Assembly: GCF_001202035.1 (NCBI RefSeq)
Contig: NZ_LGHT01000015.1
Location: forward strand, 1 to 64,000
DNA: 64,000 nucleotides
Source of the DNA: Pseudorhodobacter wandonensis
GTDB lineage: Bacteria; Pseudomonadota; Alphaproteobacteria; Rhodobacterales; Rhodobacteraceae
Direction: 5' to 3'
In this document: in pieces, positions 1 through 9,147 of the stretch
How the letters are laid out: each line of letters starts with the position of its first letter
Numbering within the stretch: position 1 is the first letter of the stretch
Position numbers and translations under genes: made by a program
The notes under the pieces: model-generated
Databases searched by the model: none
What the model was told of the DNA's origin: nothing
What the model saw: only the letters and a program-made list of their open reading frames with translations

Positions 1-37
1 CCCCCACCCCGAGGATATTTGAGCCGAACAGAAAGAG
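1..37 (+). repeat. Intergenic repeat, copy A (cut by window edge)
   Basis: The core GAGGATATTTGAGCCGAA followed by AGAAAG matches copy B near 42 kb almost base for base. A C-rich stretch precedes it, as in the other copies, but the preceding hairpin would lie outside the window. It sits just past the end of ccoS. Confidence 0.6.
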
Positions 38-39
38 GT

Positions 40-198
40 TCAGCGCTTTGGGTGGTCGTCGTAATCGGTTTTAAGGATGCGTGCGGCATCGCCCTGCGGG
101 TCGTCAAACTGCTTGGTTTTGAGCGCCCAGAAAAAGGCGGCAAGGCCAATGCCACCCAGCAAAAGCGAGACAGGGATCAGGATGGTGAGGATTTCCAT
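40..198 (-). CDS. ccoS: cbb3-type cytochrome oxidase assembly protein CcoS
   Basis: A 52-residue protein read on the minus strand four bases after the ccoI stop. It starts MEILTILIPV, has one membrane segment (about residues 3-25, rich in L, I, G and A), then the family's short polar tail with a WALKTKQFDD stretch and ends DDHPKR. CcoS is a tiny inner-membrane protein needed to insert haem and copper into the CcoN subunit of cbb3 oxidase. It is the last gene of the ccoG-ccoH-ccoI-ccoS operon, the usual order. Identification rests on size, sequence style and position. Confidence 0.9.
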   Translation of the reverse strand: MEILTILIPVSLLLGGIGLAAFFWALKTKQFDDPQGDAARILKTDYDDHPKR

Positions 199-202
199 TT
201 GG

Positions 203-2407
203 CTACCTTAGGCGCAAAGCGTTCAGTGACACCGTAATCGAAGACGCCGACATCGCCAAGGCCGCCATAAGCGGGGTGGCGACGCCTATGAGCGCGAGTG
301 GCACAGCGATGACGTTATATGCCGCCGAAAGCGCAAAGTTTTCACGGATGCGGCGGGTTGATTGTTTGGCAATGCGCAAAGCATCGGCCACCGGCGCAAA
401 ATCTTGCCCCAACAGCACGATATCGGAAGCAGTCCGCGCAGCATCGAGTGCAGAAGCGGGCGAGATGGAAACATAGGCCTGCGCTAGTGCCGCTGTATCG
501 TTTAGACCATCACCGATCATCAGCACTTTGCGGCCTTTATCTTGCAATCCCTGCACATGGGCGCGCTTTTCGTCGGGGAGTTGGCCAGAGGCCCATTCGT
601 CGATGCCGAGACGTTTGGCCAGTTCCGACACAGGGGCTTCTGCATCGCCTGATAGCAGGATAAGCTGTAGCCCCGCTTTCTTCATCGTGGCAACGGCTGT
701 TTCAGCGCCGGGACGCAACTTATCGGCAAAGTGGATGGCAAAGGTTTGGCCAGCCAAGGCTAGATAGGTAGCCGTTTCGGCTACTGGAGGGGCGCCCACC
801 CATTCGGCGCGGCCCAAGCGAACGATGTGACCGCGATAATGCGCCTCAACCCCGTAGCCCGGCACTTCACGTAGGTCGGTGACGGCTGCGGGTGGTTGTT
901 GGGCCGCGCGGGTTAACGCGATGGCAAGCGGGTGCGACGAACCAGCCGAAAGGCCCAGCGCCACTGCCAACACATCCGCAGGCAATTGGTCCAGATTGGT
1001 CGGGGTTGGGGTGCCCAATGTCAGCGTGCCGGTTTTATCGAATACGACATAATCGACCTCGGCCAAGCGCTCCAACGCTGTGCCATCCTTGATCAGCAAG
1101 CCTTTGCGAAACAGCTTGCCGCTGGCCGCAGTAACCACGGCAGGCACAGCAAGGCCCAAGGCACAGGGGCAGGTGATGATCAGCACCGCCGCCGAAATGT
1201 TGATGGCGTAGCGCATATCGCCGCCGGTCGCCCACATCCAATAGGAAAAAGCGCCGAATGACAGTAAATGCACCAGCGGCGAATAGGCCCGGGCGGCACG
1301 TTCGGCGAGGCTGGTGTATTGGGTTTTACTGCTTTCGGCCACGGCAACCAGATCGGCCATTCGGTGCAAGCTGCTATCGCGCCCTGCGGCAACCACGCGC
1401 ACCAATAGCGGGCCGGTCAAGTTGATTTCGCCTGCAGCTACCTCTGTGCCGGGCGCGGCCAACACGGGCAGGCTTTCGCCAGTTAGCAGTGAGCGGTCCA
1501 CCTCGGACGCGCCAAAGGTTATGACGCCATCAACCGGCATCCGGCCACCGGGGCGCACGCGCACAACGTCGCCAACGGCCAGAGCTGAAATAGCGACGGT
1601 TTCCTCAACCCCGTCCACGACGCGGATTGCGCGGGGCACCTCGAGCGCGGCAAGTTCCTCGGCGGCTGAACGGGCCACAGCGCGGGTGCGGTGATCGAGA
1701 TAACGGCCGGCCAGCAGAAAGAACGTCAGCATTACAGCCGCGTCAAAATAGGCATGATGGCCGGAATTATAGGTTTCAAACAAGCTGATCGATGACGCCA
1801 GAATGATCGCCAGAGAGATTGGTACATCCATGCCCAGCCGCCCAACGCGCAAACTTGCCCAAGCCGATTTGAAAAACGGTTGCCCTGCAAAAACCACCGT
1901 GGGCAAGGCAATGGCCGCCGAAATCCAGTGGAACAGATCGCGGGTCGCATCGCCCGCACCTGACCAGATCGCGACCGAGAGCAGCATCACGTTCATCATC
2001 GCAAAACCCGAAACGCCAAGGCGCATCAGAAGCTCGCGGCCTTGGCGGTCACTTTCGGTAGAGGACAAAAGGCCCGGATCCAATTCATGCGCCTCATAGC
2101 CTAGGCCGGCCAGAATTGGGATCAGGCTTTCCGCTGTAATCTCGGGCGAAGCGTCAATGCTCACCCGCCGTTGGGTCAGATTCACGCGGGCCGATTGCAC
2201 GCCGGGCACGGCCTGCAACCCGTTTTCGACCGTAGACATGCACGCCGCACAATGCGCGGTGGGCAAAGACAACATCAGCCGCGCTTTGCTAGGGCGGCTC
2301 AACTCGGCCATCCGCTCGGCCGAGGGGGCAATCGCACATGCCGGGCAAGCCGAGGGACTTGCATGGCCCGGATCAAGCCTTACGTCATATTCCTCGGCCA
2401 AGGCCAT
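203..2407 (-). CDS. ccoI: Copper-exporting P1B-type ATPase for cbb3 oxidase assembly
   Basis: A 734-residue P-type ATPase that supplies copper needed to assemble cbb3 oxidase. In order one sees an N-terminal CPAC (about residues 21-24), a heavy-metal-associated domain with HCAAC (C53, C56), membrane helices, the actuator TGES, the metal-site CPC in membrane helix 6, the phosphorylation motif DKTGT, an SHPL nucleotide-binding motif and GDGLND. All key residues are present. It is third in the ccoGHIS operon, three bases after ccoH. In the CcoI/FixI group the ATPase delivers copper to the periplasmic side for the oxidase rather than giving general copper tolerance; that role is inferred from context. 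Confidence 0.95.
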   Translation of the reverse strand: MALAEEYDVRLDPGHASPSACPACAIAPSAERMAELSRPSKARLMLSLPTAHCAACMSTVENGLQAVPGVQSARVNLTQRRVSIDASPEITAESLIPILAGLGYEAHELDPGLLSSTESDRQGRELLMRLGVSGFAMMNVMLLSVAIWSGAGDATRDLFHWISAAIALPTVVFAGQPFFKSAWASLRVGRLGMDVPISLAIILASSISLFETYNSGHHAYFDAAVMLTFFLLAGRYLDHRTRAVARSAAEELAALEVPRAIRVVDGVEETVAISALAVGDVVRVRPGGRMPVDGVITFGASEVDRSLLTGESLPVLAAPGTEVAAGEINLTGPLLVRVVAAGRDSSLHRMADLVAVAESSKTQYTSLAERAARAYSPLVHLLSFGAFSYWMWATGGDMRYAINISAAVLIITCPCALGLAVPAVVTAASGKLFRKGLLIKDGTALERLAEVDYVVFDKTGTLTLGTPTPTNLDQLPADVLAVALGLSAGSSHPLAIALTRAAQQPPAAVTDLREVPGYGVEAHYRGHIVRLGRAEWVGAPPVAETATYLALAGQTFAIHFADKLRPGAETAVATMKKAGLQLILLSGDAEAPVSELAKRLGIDEWASGQLPDEKRAHVQGLQDKGRKVLMIGDGLNDTAALAQAYVSISPASALDAARTASDIVLLGQDFAPVADALRIAKQSTRRIRENFALSAAYNVIAVPLALIGVATPLMAALAMSASSITVSLNALRLR

Positions 2408-2410
2408 GGT

Positions 2411-2884
2411 TTAGTTCCTTACGGTCAAGTTGATGCGCTGGCGAAAAGCGGTGCCATCGGGCGCGAGCGCCTCGACCTGCATCATCCACCTACCCATTGG
2501 CAATTCAACCTTAGCCACGAACACACCTGATTCACGCACAAATTCGGGGCGAACGTCTTGGCGCGCCTCGGTTGTACGCCCGACAAGAACGTCAAGATTA
2601 GAAAGCTCTGCGGGGTATCCGGCCTTATCGGTAAAGGCCAGACGCAGTTCTTTGGCGGTGGCGTCATATTCGGGGACCAACGTCCAACCCAGTGCCTGTT
2701 GGGCGCTCCGTTCGACATCGAATGTTTGGCTGGCAACGTAAGAGTTGCTGACTTCAAGTCCCGGAAAGGTTTTGACGGCCTGATATGCCATCAAAACATT
2801 CACCGCGATAATCACCGAAAACGCCGTAACAGTGAAAACCAGAACCTTGCGGCCTGTAATCCGAAATTCCGAAGTTTCAGCCAC
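2411..2884 (-). CDS. ccoH: cbb3 oxidase assembly protein CcoH (FixH)
   Basis: FixH/CcoH family, 157 residues from a GTG start. It has a short polar N-terminus, one membrane helix (VLVFTVTAFSVIIAVNVLMA) and a periplasmic beta-rich domain with the family phrase TFPGLEVSNSYVASQ. The protein associates with cbb3 oxidase during and after assembly. I chose the GTG because AAAGGTG lies just upstream and because this start falls directly after the ccoG stop; an upstream in-frame ATG at 2926 would add 14 residues and overlap ccoG by 41 bases. Homologues usually start close to the membrane helix, which also favours the GTG. Confidence 0.9.
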   Translation of the reverse strand: MAETSEFRITGRKVLVFTVTAFSVIIAVNVLMAYQAVKTFPGLEVSNSYVASQTFDVERSAQQALGWTLVPEYDATAKELRLAFTDKAGYPAELSNLDVLVGRTTEARQDVRPEFVRESGVFVAKVELPMGRWMMQVEALAPDGTAFRQRINLTVRN

Positions 2885-2885
2885 T

Positions 2886-4316
2886 TTATTCACCTTTTCC
2901 GTTAAAAATCGTGTCGTGATAGGCACGGTTAGAGGACTCAGTCTGTTCGACCCACAAACGCAGATCTGTTCTGTCAGACTTGGCAGCAGGTGAGTTTGGC
3001 TCGGCAGTCACATAGACACGTTGGGTTTTTTGCTCATTTGCCTTAACAGTTACAATCAGGTCTTTGGTACCCTCCAATGAAATCTGTAATGCTTTCGGCG
3101 ATGTCAGCGAGATGTTGAACACCGCATCATTGCCCTGTTTGTTTAGCAAACGAACGTCATAGGTGTTGCGGATCGATCCGTCTGACAGCGTTACAAAGGT
3201 AGGATTTCGAACTGGCGTAACGTTCATATCAATATCGGATCGCAAAAACAACGCAACGACAAGCCCGATGCCGATAGCCGACCACAGCGTCGTGTACATA
3301 ATCGTGCGCGGCCGCAGAATATGCTTCCAAACCGATTTCGGCTCTTTGCCCGCGACTTCGGCAACTTCATCGGTCAGGGCCATGTAGCTGATCAGATCAC
3401 GTGGCTTGCCGATCCGGTCCATAACATCATTGCAAGCGTCGATACACAGCCCACAAGTGATACAGGCCATTTGCTGACCGTTTCGAATGTCGATCCCCAT
3501 CGGGCAAACGTTGACGCAGGCCATGCAATCAATGCAATCGCCTTGTCCCTCTGCTACCTGGCCCTTGTGCAACTTGCCGCGTGGCTCTCCGCGCCAATGG
3601 CGATAGTTGATCGTTAGCGTGTCTTCGTCGATCATCGCAGCCTGAATCCGGGGCCACGGGCAGGCATAAATGCAAATCTGTTCGCGGAAAAAACCGCCGA
3701 AAAAGAAAGTCGTCGCCGTAAGGACAAGGATAGTCAAATAGGCGATGGGATGTGCTTGGCCCGTCACAAGGTTAACTGCCAGCGTTGGCGCATCCGTAAA
3801 GTAAAACACCCAAGCACCGCCTGTTGCGATAGCGATAAGCAGCCAAGCTGTCCATTTTGTTGCGGTTTTACGGATTTTCTCGGCGGTCCACTTGCTGCGA
3901 TGCAGGCGCAAACGGGCATTTCGGTCCCCTTCGACCCAACGCTCGACTAGGATGAACAGGTCCGTCCACACCGTTTGCGGACAGGCATAGCCGCACCAAA
4001 CACGCCCGGCAGCCGAGGTAAACAGGAACAACCCCAAACCCGCCATGATCAGCAGGCCCGCGACAAAGTAAAATTCATGCGGCCAGATTTCGATCATAAA
4101 GAAAAAGAACCGACGATTAGCCATGTCAATCAGCACGGCTTGGTCGGGCAAACTTGGCCCGCGATCCCAGCGGATCCATGGTGTGATATAGTAGATCCCC
4201 AAGGTAAAAGCCATTAAGAACCACTTGAGGTTCCGAAACGCCCCTTTGACCCGCCTTGGAAAAATAGGTTCGCGCTTGGCGTAAAGGCTTTTGGGTTCGA
4301 TATCTTCACTGCTCAC
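2886..4316 (-). CDS. ccoG: cbb3 oxidase accessory protein CcoG (RdxA/FixG), polyferredoxin
   Basis: A 476-residue membrane protein of the FixG/RdxA family. After several N-terminal membrane segments it carries two 4Fe-4S cluster motifs (CIDCMACVNVCP, then CITCGLCIDAC, about residues 260-300), another membrane helix and a C-terminal immunoglobulin-like domain. CcoG is reported to reduce Cu(II) for cbb3 oxidase assembly. It starts with GTG; GGAGA about 8 bases upstream supports this. It is first gene of the ccoGHIS operon and has an FNR box and a plausible -10 element upstream, so low-oxygen induction is likely. Confidence 0.95.
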   Translation of the reverse strand: MSSEDIEPKSLYAKREPIFPRRVKGAFRNLKWFLMAFTLGIYYITPWIRWDRGPSLPDQAVLIDMANRRFFFFMIEIWPHEFYFVAGLLIMAGLGLFLFTSAAGRVWCGYACPQTVWTDLFILVERWVEGDRNARLRLHRSKWTAEKIRKTATKWTAWLLIAIATGGAWVFYFTDAPTLAVNLVTGQAHPIAYLTILVLTATTFFFGGFFREQICIYACPWPRIQAAMIDEDTLTINYRHWRGEPRGKLHKGQVAEGQGDCIDCMACVNVCPMGIDIRNGQQMACITCGLCIDACNDVMDRIGKPRDLISYMALTDEVAEVAGKEPKSVWKHILRPRTIMYTTLWSAIGIGLVVALFLRSDIDMNVTPVRNPTFVTLSDGSIRNTYDVRLLNKQGNDAVFNISLTSPKALQISLEGTKDLIVTVKANEQKTQRVYVTAEPNSPAAKSDRTDLRLWVEQTESSNRAYHDTIFNGKGE

Positions 4317-4347
4317 GGCATGTCTCCGGCGTCATTCATGGCTTGGG

Positions 4348-4387
4348 TATCTAGCATCAGCTAAAAGAGTGCTTTGACCTGCATCAA
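4348..4387 (-). promoter_or_regulatory. FNR-type box and -10 element of the ccoG operon
   Basis: The box TTGACCTGCATCAA at 4374-4387 has perfect TTGA/TCAA half-sites. A -10-like TAGATA lies on the minus strand at 4353-4348, with its centre about 30 bases downstream of the box centre. That places the box near -40 relative to the predicted start of transcription, the class II activation position for FNR. The ccoG GTG follows about 32 bases after the -10. Confidence 0.8.
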
Positions 4388-4465
4388 TATGACATCAGAG
4401 ATGCAAGTTTGCACTCTAACTTCTGTGCGACATCTGCGCGCGCACCCGCATGAGCGTAAGATCAA

Positions 4466-4517
4466 TTCACCGACACCCCAAAGAGAATGCGCGAACAAGA
4501 AATGGGGTATCGGTGAA
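4466..4517 (-). ncRNA. Long hairpin in a possible FNR-driven leader or small RNA
   Basis: The arms 4466-4480 and 4503-4517 are 15 bases each and complementary at 14 positions. The odd position is a C-A mismatch if the RNA is read from the plus strand but a permitted G-U pair if read from the minus strand, so the minus strand is favoured. The loop is 22 bases. The hairpin begins about 20 bases after the start expected from the FNR box at 4571-4584. No uridine-rich terminator follows, so it may be part of a long ccoG leader rather than a free RNA. Confidence 0.35.
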
Positions 4518-4570
4518 AGGGTCGGACGGGTCCAACGTGAACTGTCTAACACAGTCATTCGGGCGCAGGT

Positions 4571-4584
4571 TTGACGCAAATCAA
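4571..4584. promoter_or_regulatory. Orphan FNR-type box
   Basis: TTGACGCAAATCAA has perfect FNR half-sites, and the symmetry extends to 7-base arms GGTTTGA/TCAAACC (4568-4587). It is 255 bases from ccoG and no annotated gene starts next to it. A weak -10 (GTTAGA, 4550-4545) is better placed on the minus strand than anything on the plus strand. Confidence 0.7.
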
Positions 4585-4958
4585 ACCACCAGCTTTTCGC
4601 GCGACTGCCGCAAAGCCCATTGCGCAAAAGCTTTGGCCACGGCCCCAGTTTAGGCAAAAGCCTTTAATGCGTTCAAGCGTGGCAATTCGCGCCAGTCATT
4701 CATGTAAAAATTCCTTACATAAGAATAACTTTCCTGACCTGATAATTAGAATAAAACTTTGGAGAATTGCAGGGACGAAATGCTAAAAATGAAAATGCCA
4801 TGTAGGAAATACTTGCGCACAGTTTGATGACAGCAACACGTACCGAAAACAAGTTTTGGGCGCGCGGTGTCGGCCAAAGTGAAACTAACCGCTACAAGAA
4901 CCGGCACTTCTGGAAAGGGCGCAAGTGGCGACAGATTGACATGGGGAAAACTGTGAAA

Positions 4959-5516
4959 TCAGGCCATCACATCCGCAATCCGCGCCCGCAACTGCGGCAA
5001 AACCTCTTGCTCAAACCATGGGTTTTGCCGCAACCAGCGGGCGTTGCGGGGGCTTGGATGGGGCAAAACCTGGGTTGGCCCCATATGCTGCACCAACTCG
5101 GCCAAGGGCTTGGCCTTGTCGTGTGGTAGATGCCATGCAACGGCATAGCGGCCTATAACCAAAACCTGTTCAAGCACGGGCATTGCCGCCAACAAGCGCA
5201 GACGCCATTGCGGGGCACATTCAATACGCGGCGGCAAATCGCCTGACCTGCCAACGCCGGGAAAACAAAACCCCATCGGAAGGATCGCCACGCGGCTAGC
5301 ATCATAAAACTGCGCGCGGCTTAATCCCAGCCATTGGCGCAAGCGATCGCCAGACGCATCGTCAAAGGGTATACCCTTTGCATGCGTCACCCGCCCCGGC
5401 GCCTGCCCGGCAATCAACAACCGCGCCGTAGCACTGGCCTGAACCAACGGGCGCGGGCCCAAGGGTAACCCTTTGCAAATCTGGCACGCCCGCACCTCAG
5501 CCAACAGCTGTTCCAT
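4959..5516 (-). CDS. Uracil-DNA glycosylase family protein
   Basis: A 185-residue member of the uracil-DNA glycosylase superfamily, which removes uracil or similar lesions from DNA. Visible motifs are the glycosylase loop GQAPG followed by GIPFDDASGDRLRQWLG, and near the C-terminus HPSPRN, matching the catalytic HPS region. The early cysteines (CQIC) hint at an iron-sulfur type family but a full cluster set was not seen. The start is the ATG at 5516; a TTG at 5537 falls inside the ccoP terminator. It lies between the two cco operons with no functional link to them; the exact substrate is unknown. Confidence 0.8.
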   Translation of the reverse strand: MEQLLAEVRACQICKGLPLGPRPLVQASATARLLIAGQAPGRVTHAKGIPFDDASGDRLRQWLGLSRAQFYDASRVAILPMGFCFPGVGRSGDLPPRIECAPQWRLRLLAAMPVLEQVLVIGRYAVAWHLPHDKAKPLAELVQHMGPTQVLPHPSPRNARWLRQNPWFEQEVLPQLRARIADVMA

Positions 5517-5525
5517 CGCCCTACC

Positions 5526-5568
5526 CCAAAAATGCAAAAGGCCCCCCAGTGTAAACCAGAGGGCCTTT
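5526..5568 (-). terminator. Terminator after ccoNOQP
   Basis: On the minus strand an 8-bp stem, AAAGGCCC with GGGCCTTT (arms 5561-5568 and 5537-5544), is followed by a T-rich run (TTTTGCATTTTT). It lies 20 bases past the ccoP stop. Confidence 0.75.
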
Positions 5569-5587
5569 CAATTTCCAGAGAGAAAGA

Positions 5588-6475
5588 TTACTCGCCGCCG
5601 CCCAAGCCGTGGACATAGACGGCAACAGCGCGGATATCGGCCTCGGACAAACGGGTGTTCCAGTTTGGCATTACGCCATGCCGCGAATTCGTGACTGTAT
5701 AGGTCAGATCGGCAACATCGCCCCCAAACAGCCAGATTGCATCGGTCAGGTTTGGTGCACCCAAGTCGCGGTTACCTTTGCCTTCTTCGCCATGACAGGC
5801 TGCACAGTTCTCTTCAAACACCACCGCACCTTCGGCGGCCATTGCAGGGTCATTCTCTTGTTTCGAAATAGAGCGCACAAATTGCACAACATTATCGATC
5901 TGAGATTTTTCCAACAGCTCATCAGCGCCAAAACGTGGCATATCCGAGATGCGGGCCTCTTCATCGGTGGTGTTGCGGATACCGTGGGTGATCGTTGTGT
6001 GGATTGCTTCGATATCGCCACCCCAAAGCCAGTCGTCATCCAACAGGTTAGGGTAACCCTTGGCACCGGCAGCACCCGAGCCGTGGCACTGGGCGCACCA
6101 TGTACGGAATACTGCAGCGCCTGCATTGTTGGCAAAACTCGACAGCTCTGGATCTGCCGAAATAGCCGTCAGTTCTGCAGCTTCCAATTTTGCGCGAATT
6201 GGCGCGTTACGGTCCGAGAACTCTTGAATCTCGGCCGCGACATCGGCGCGCGTAGATGCGCCCAGTAAACCCGGCGTTGCGCGGCTGATCATTGGCCAAG
6301 CCGGATACATGACCGAGTAAACCAGCGCAAAAGCGATACAGGCGTAGAAGGACCACAACCACCAGCGTGGCATTGGGTTATCGAATTCCTCAATACCATC
6401 CCAGCTGTGGCCCGTTGTGTTCGGATCACCTTCTTGGTGGTTTTTGGCTTGGTGACGTACAGAATTTTTACTCAT
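5588..6475 (-). CDS. ccoP: cbb3 oxidase dihaem cytochrome c subunit CcoP
   Basis: A 295-residue subunit III of cbb3 oxidase, the dihaem c-type cytochrome that takes electrons from soluble cytochrome c. It has an N-terminal CcoP domain with a membrane helix at about residues 38-62, then two cytochrome c domains with CAQCH (C127, C130, H131) and CAACH (C224, C227, H228), each followed by a methionine-containing stretch. Its ATG overlaps the ccoQ stop (ATGA), indicating translational coupling. It is the last gene of the ccoNOQP operon and is followed by a terminator. Confidence 0.97.
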   Translation of the reverse strand: MSKNSVRHQAKNHQEGDPNTTGHSWDGIEEFDNPMPRWWLWSFYACIAFALVYSVMYPAWPMISRATPGLLGASTRADVAAEIQEFSDRNAPIRAKLEAAELTAISADPELSSFANNAGAAVFRTWCAQCHGSGAAGAKGYPNLLDDDWLWGGDIEAIHTTITHGIRNTTDEEARISDMPRFGADELLEKSQIDNVVQFVRSISKQENDPAMAAEGAVVFEENCAACHGEEGKGNRDLGAPNLTDAIWLFGGDVADLTYTVTNSRHGVMPNWNTRLSEADIRAVAVYVHGLGGGE

Positions 6476-6672
6476 GTCCGCGCCTCCTTGGAACGGTCCA
6501 CCATTTCAGCGGCGGGTTTGTCATCATGGAGAAAGATGGATGATGCAATCTCATCGTGAACCTTGCGGCTGCCCGGGCGAAAAGCCCAGAAAATCACTGC
6601 AGTAAACACGGCCGTCAGAAAAATCAGCATCCAGCTATCCGCGAATTCACGCAGCAGGCTATAGGTATCCAT
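6472..6672 (-). CDS. ccoQ: cbb3 oxidase small subunit CcoQ
   Basis: A 66-residue protein with one membrane helix (about residues 14-31, ending [10 protein letters not shown]) and a charged cytoplasmic tail. CcoQ is a small fourth subunit that stabilises cbb3 oxidase and in Rhodobacter has been tied to signalling of electron flow to the Prr/Reg system. It lies 11 bases after ccoO and overlaps ccoP by 4 bases. Confidence 0.93.
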   Translation of the reverse strand: MDTYSLLREFADSWMLIFLTAVFTAVIFWAFRPGSRKVHDEIASSIFLHDDKPAAEMVDRSKEART

Positions 6673-6683
6673 ATCGCCCCCCT

Positions 6684-7409
6684 TTACCGGCTTGCGTCAG
6701 GCTGGAAGGTCGAGAAATCAACCATCGTACCCAACACTTGCAAATAGGCGACCAAAGCATCCATCTCGCTAATCCCCGGCGCGCCATCAAAATTGCGCAC
6801 AGTGGCTTTGCCATAGCGTTCCAGCAAACCGTCATAGTCACCATCAGGATTAGTCTGTGCTTTGAAATCCGCCGTAGCGTTTTCCAGCATGTCATCGGTA
6901 TATGGCACACCAACGACACGATGCACTTTCATGGTATCTTCAATGTATTTGCCGTCGATCATGTTGCGCGACAGGAAACCGTATTTAGGCATTACCGATT
7001 CCGGCACAACAGATTGCGGGTTGGTCAGGTGGTCAACATGCCACGCGTCCGAATACCGCTCGCCTACACGGGCCAAATCCGGACCTGTGCGTTTAGATCC
7101 CCATTGGAACGGATGGTCATACATCGATTCCGCTGCGAGGCTGTAGTGACCATAACGTTCCACCTCATCCCGCATAGGACGGATCATCTGGCTGTGGCAC
7201 ACGTAGCAGCCTTCGCGCACGTAGATGTCGCGGCCGGTCAGTTCCAGTGGCGTGTAGGGGCGAACCCCTTCCACTTTTTCAATCGTGTTCTCAAGGTAGA
7301 ACAGCGGTACGATCTGCACCAAACCACCAATGGTCACTACCAAGAAAGACAGTACCAGCAGCAAAGAGGCGTTGGTCTCAATGACCTTATGTTTGTCAAG
7401 AATTCCCAT
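6684..7409 (-). CDS. ccoO: cbb3 oxidase monohaem cytochrome c subunit CcoO
   Basis: A 241-residue subunit II of cbb3 oxidase. It has an N-terminal membrane anchor (about residues 15-38) and a periplasmic cytochrome c domain with CYVCH (C68, C71, H72) and the family phrase SQMIRP. It passes electrons from CcoP to the catalytic CcoN. It starts 12 bases after the ccoN stop. Length and start (MGILDKHK) fit the family. Confidence 0.97.
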   Translation of the reverse strand: MGILDKHKVIETNASLLLVLSFLVVTIGGLVQIVPLFYLENTIEKVEGVRPYTPLELTGRDIYVREGCYVCHSQMIRPMRDEVERYGHYSLAAESMYDHPFQWGSKRTGPDLARVGERYSDAWHVDHLTNPQSVVPESVMPKYGFLSRNMIDGKYIEDTMKVHRVVGVPYTDDMLENATADFKAQTNPDGDYDGLLERYGKATVRNFDGAPGISEMDALVAYLQVLGTMVDFSTFQPDASR

Positions 7410-7421
7410 TATTGCCTCCGG

Positions 7422-9023
7422 TTATTCTGCTGGCACGAACGCGTTGTCACTTGCCTTTTCAGGCTGTGCTTTCACGGTCATCCACAGGTTGTAGCACATG
7501 ATGATTGCGCCGGTCAGGAACATCAGACCACCGGTCCCACGCACCACATACATCGGGAATTTTGCGGCCACGGTATCGGCAAATGCGTTTACCAAGAAAC
7601 CGTTTGCATCCACTTCACGCCACATCAGGCCTTCCATGATCCCGGTCACCCACATCGAGGACGCGTAAAGAACGATCCCGATGGTGGCGAGCCAGAAGTG
7701 CCAGCTGACGAGTTTCAGGCTATACAGACCCGAACGGTTCCACAGTCTTGGCGTCAAGAAGTACAGCGCGCCGAAAGTGATCATACCGTTCCAGCCAAGC
7801 GCACCAGAATGGACGTGACCAATGGTCCAGTCAGTGTAGTGGCTAAGCGAGTTCACAGCCTTGATCGACATCATCGGCCCTTCAAAGGTCGACATCCCGT
7901 AAAAGCCGATGGACACAACCATCATACGGATGATCGGATCGGTACGCAGCTTGTCCCATGCGCCAGATAGCGTCATCAGGCCGTTGATCATACCACCCCA
8001 GCTAGGCATCCACAGCATGATCGAAAAGACCATCCCGAGGGTCGAGGCCCAATCTGGCAAAGCGGTATAGTGCAAGTGGTGTGGACCAGCCCAGATATAG
8101 AGGAAGATTAGCGCCCAGAAGTGGATGATCGACAGCTTGTACGAAAACACGGGCCGTTCAGCCTGTTTTGGCACAAAGTAATACATCATCCCAAGGAAAC
8201 CAGCGGTCAGGAAGAAGCCCACAGCATTGTGGCCGTACCACCACTGCACCATCGCGTCCTGCACGCCCGAGAACACCTGAACTGACTTGGATCCAAACAA
8301 AGATACCGGAATCGACAGGTTGTTGAACACATGCAGCATGGCCACAGTGATGATAAACGACAGATAGAACCAGTTGGCTACATAGATATGCGGCTCACGG
8401 CGCTTTACCAATGTCCCGAGGAATACAGCCAGATAGGCCAGCCAGACAACGGTCAGCCACCAGTCGGTCAACCACTCCGGCTCGGCATATTCCTTGCTTT
8501 GGGTTGCACCCAACAAATAGCCGGTTGCCGCTAGCACAATCACCAACTGGTAACCCCAGAACACAAACCAGGCCAGATTACCCCCCCAAAGACGCGCAGC
8601 GCTTGTACGTTGAACCACGTAAAACGAACTTGCGATCAGCGCGTTGCCACCAAATGCGAAGATAACCGCAGATGTGTGCAAAGGCCGCAAACGGCCAAAG
8701 TTGGCATAGCCTTGCGCCCACTCGAAGTTCAGGCTGGGAAAAGCCAGCTGGAAGGCAATGATAACCCCCACCAAAAAGCCCACCACACCCCAAGCGGCGG
8801 TTGCGATGACGCCTGCGCGCACAACACCGTCCATATACTCGTTTTGCGAGGCAACCGCTTTCGGCTCTCCCACACGACGGACCGTCCACAAAAACAGCCC
8901 CCCTGCAACAAGCATGATCGTCAGTGCGTTGACCAGATAGGCCGGATCGCGCGCGTAATTGGCCCCGATCGCGGCAAGCACCGCTATCAGGCCCAGCGCG
9001 ATCAGTTTAAAGTAATCCCACAT
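7422..9023 (-). CDS. ccoN: cbb3 oxidase catalytic subunit CcoN
   Basis: The 534-residue haem-copper subunit I with about 12-14 membrane helices that reduces oxygen at a haem b3-CuB centre and pumps protons. Expected histidine-bearing motifs are present, including [14 protein letters not shown] (CuB ligand region), [11 protein letters not shown] and [13 protein letters not shown]. The ATG giving [11 protein letters not shown] is chosen because cbb3 CcoN proteins of Rhodobacteraceae begin this way; an upstream start would add 20 residues of poor match. It is first gene of ccoNOQP and is preceded by an FNR box. Confidence 0.97.
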   Translation of the reverse strand: MWDYFKLIALGLIAVLAAIGANYARDPAYLVNALTIMLVAGGLFLWTVRRVGEPKAVASQNEYMDGVVRAGVIATAAWGVVGFLVGVIIAFQLAFPSLNFEWAQGYANFGRLRPLHTSAVIFAFGGNALIASSFYVVQRTSAARLWGGNLAWFVFWGYQLVIVLAATGYLLGATQSKEYAEPEWLTDWWLTVVWLAYLAVFLGTLVKRREPHIYVANWFYLSFIITVAMLHVFNNLSIPVSLFGSKSVQVFSGVQDAMVQWWYGHNAVGFFLTAGFLGMMYYFVPKQAERPVFSYKLSIIHFWALIFLYIWAGPHHLHYTALPDWASTLGMVFSIMLWMPSWGGMINGLMTLSGAWDKLRTDPIIRMMVVSIGFYGMSTFEGPMMSIKAVNSLSHYTDWTIGHVHSGALGWNGMITFGALYFLTPRLWNRSGLYSLKLVSWHFWLATIGIVLYASSMWVTGIMEGLMWREVDANGFLVNAFADTVAAKFPMYVVRGTGGLMFLTGAIIMCYNLWMTVKAQPEKASDNAFVPAE

Positions 9024-9115
9024 TTTGCGTCCCTTCGTCTTCGCCCAGTCCAAACCAAGGTTCGGCCAGACATTTTTTGTCATCCTGCTTTTGAACAGTT
9101 CAGCGGATTGGCGCT

Positions 9116-9129
9116 TTGATCCATGTCAA
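9116..9129 (-). promoter_or_regulatory. FNR-type box of the ccoNOQP operon
   Basis: TTGATCCATGTCAA has perfect TTGA and TCAA half-sites and lies 93 bases before the ccoN ATG. FnrL activates ccoNOQP in Rhodobacter, so low-oxygen induction is expected. A clear -10 was not found at the ideal distance. Confidence 0.8.
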
Positions 9130-9147
9130 GCAATTGTGAACATATCT

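Larger units (their letters stand above)
4317..4958. other. 640-base intergenic region before ccoG
   Basis: No convincing protein gene was found. It holds the ccoG promoter with an FNR box (4374-4387), a 15-bp hairpin (4466-4517), a second highly symmetrical FNR box (4571-4584), and an AT-rich part (about 4690-4810) with a small palindrome, ATGTAA and TTACAT seven bases apart at 4702-4720. The open frames on both strands here lack ribosome binding sites and recognisable sequence. Confidence 0.7.

Noticed and set aside
4361-4657. Open frame of 98 codons on the minus strand in the gap before ccoG
   Set aside because: It runs across the two FNR boxes and the hairpin, has no ribosome binding site, and its sequence resembles no protein.
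4824-5129. Basic, aromatic-rich 101-codon frame on the plus strand
   Set aside because: No ribosome binding site, and about half is antisense to the uracil-DNA glycosylase gene.
6738-7970. 410-codon plus-strand frame
   Set aside because: Antisense to ccoO and ccoN; the histidine/arginine-rich composition is the usual shadow of membrane-protein genes.
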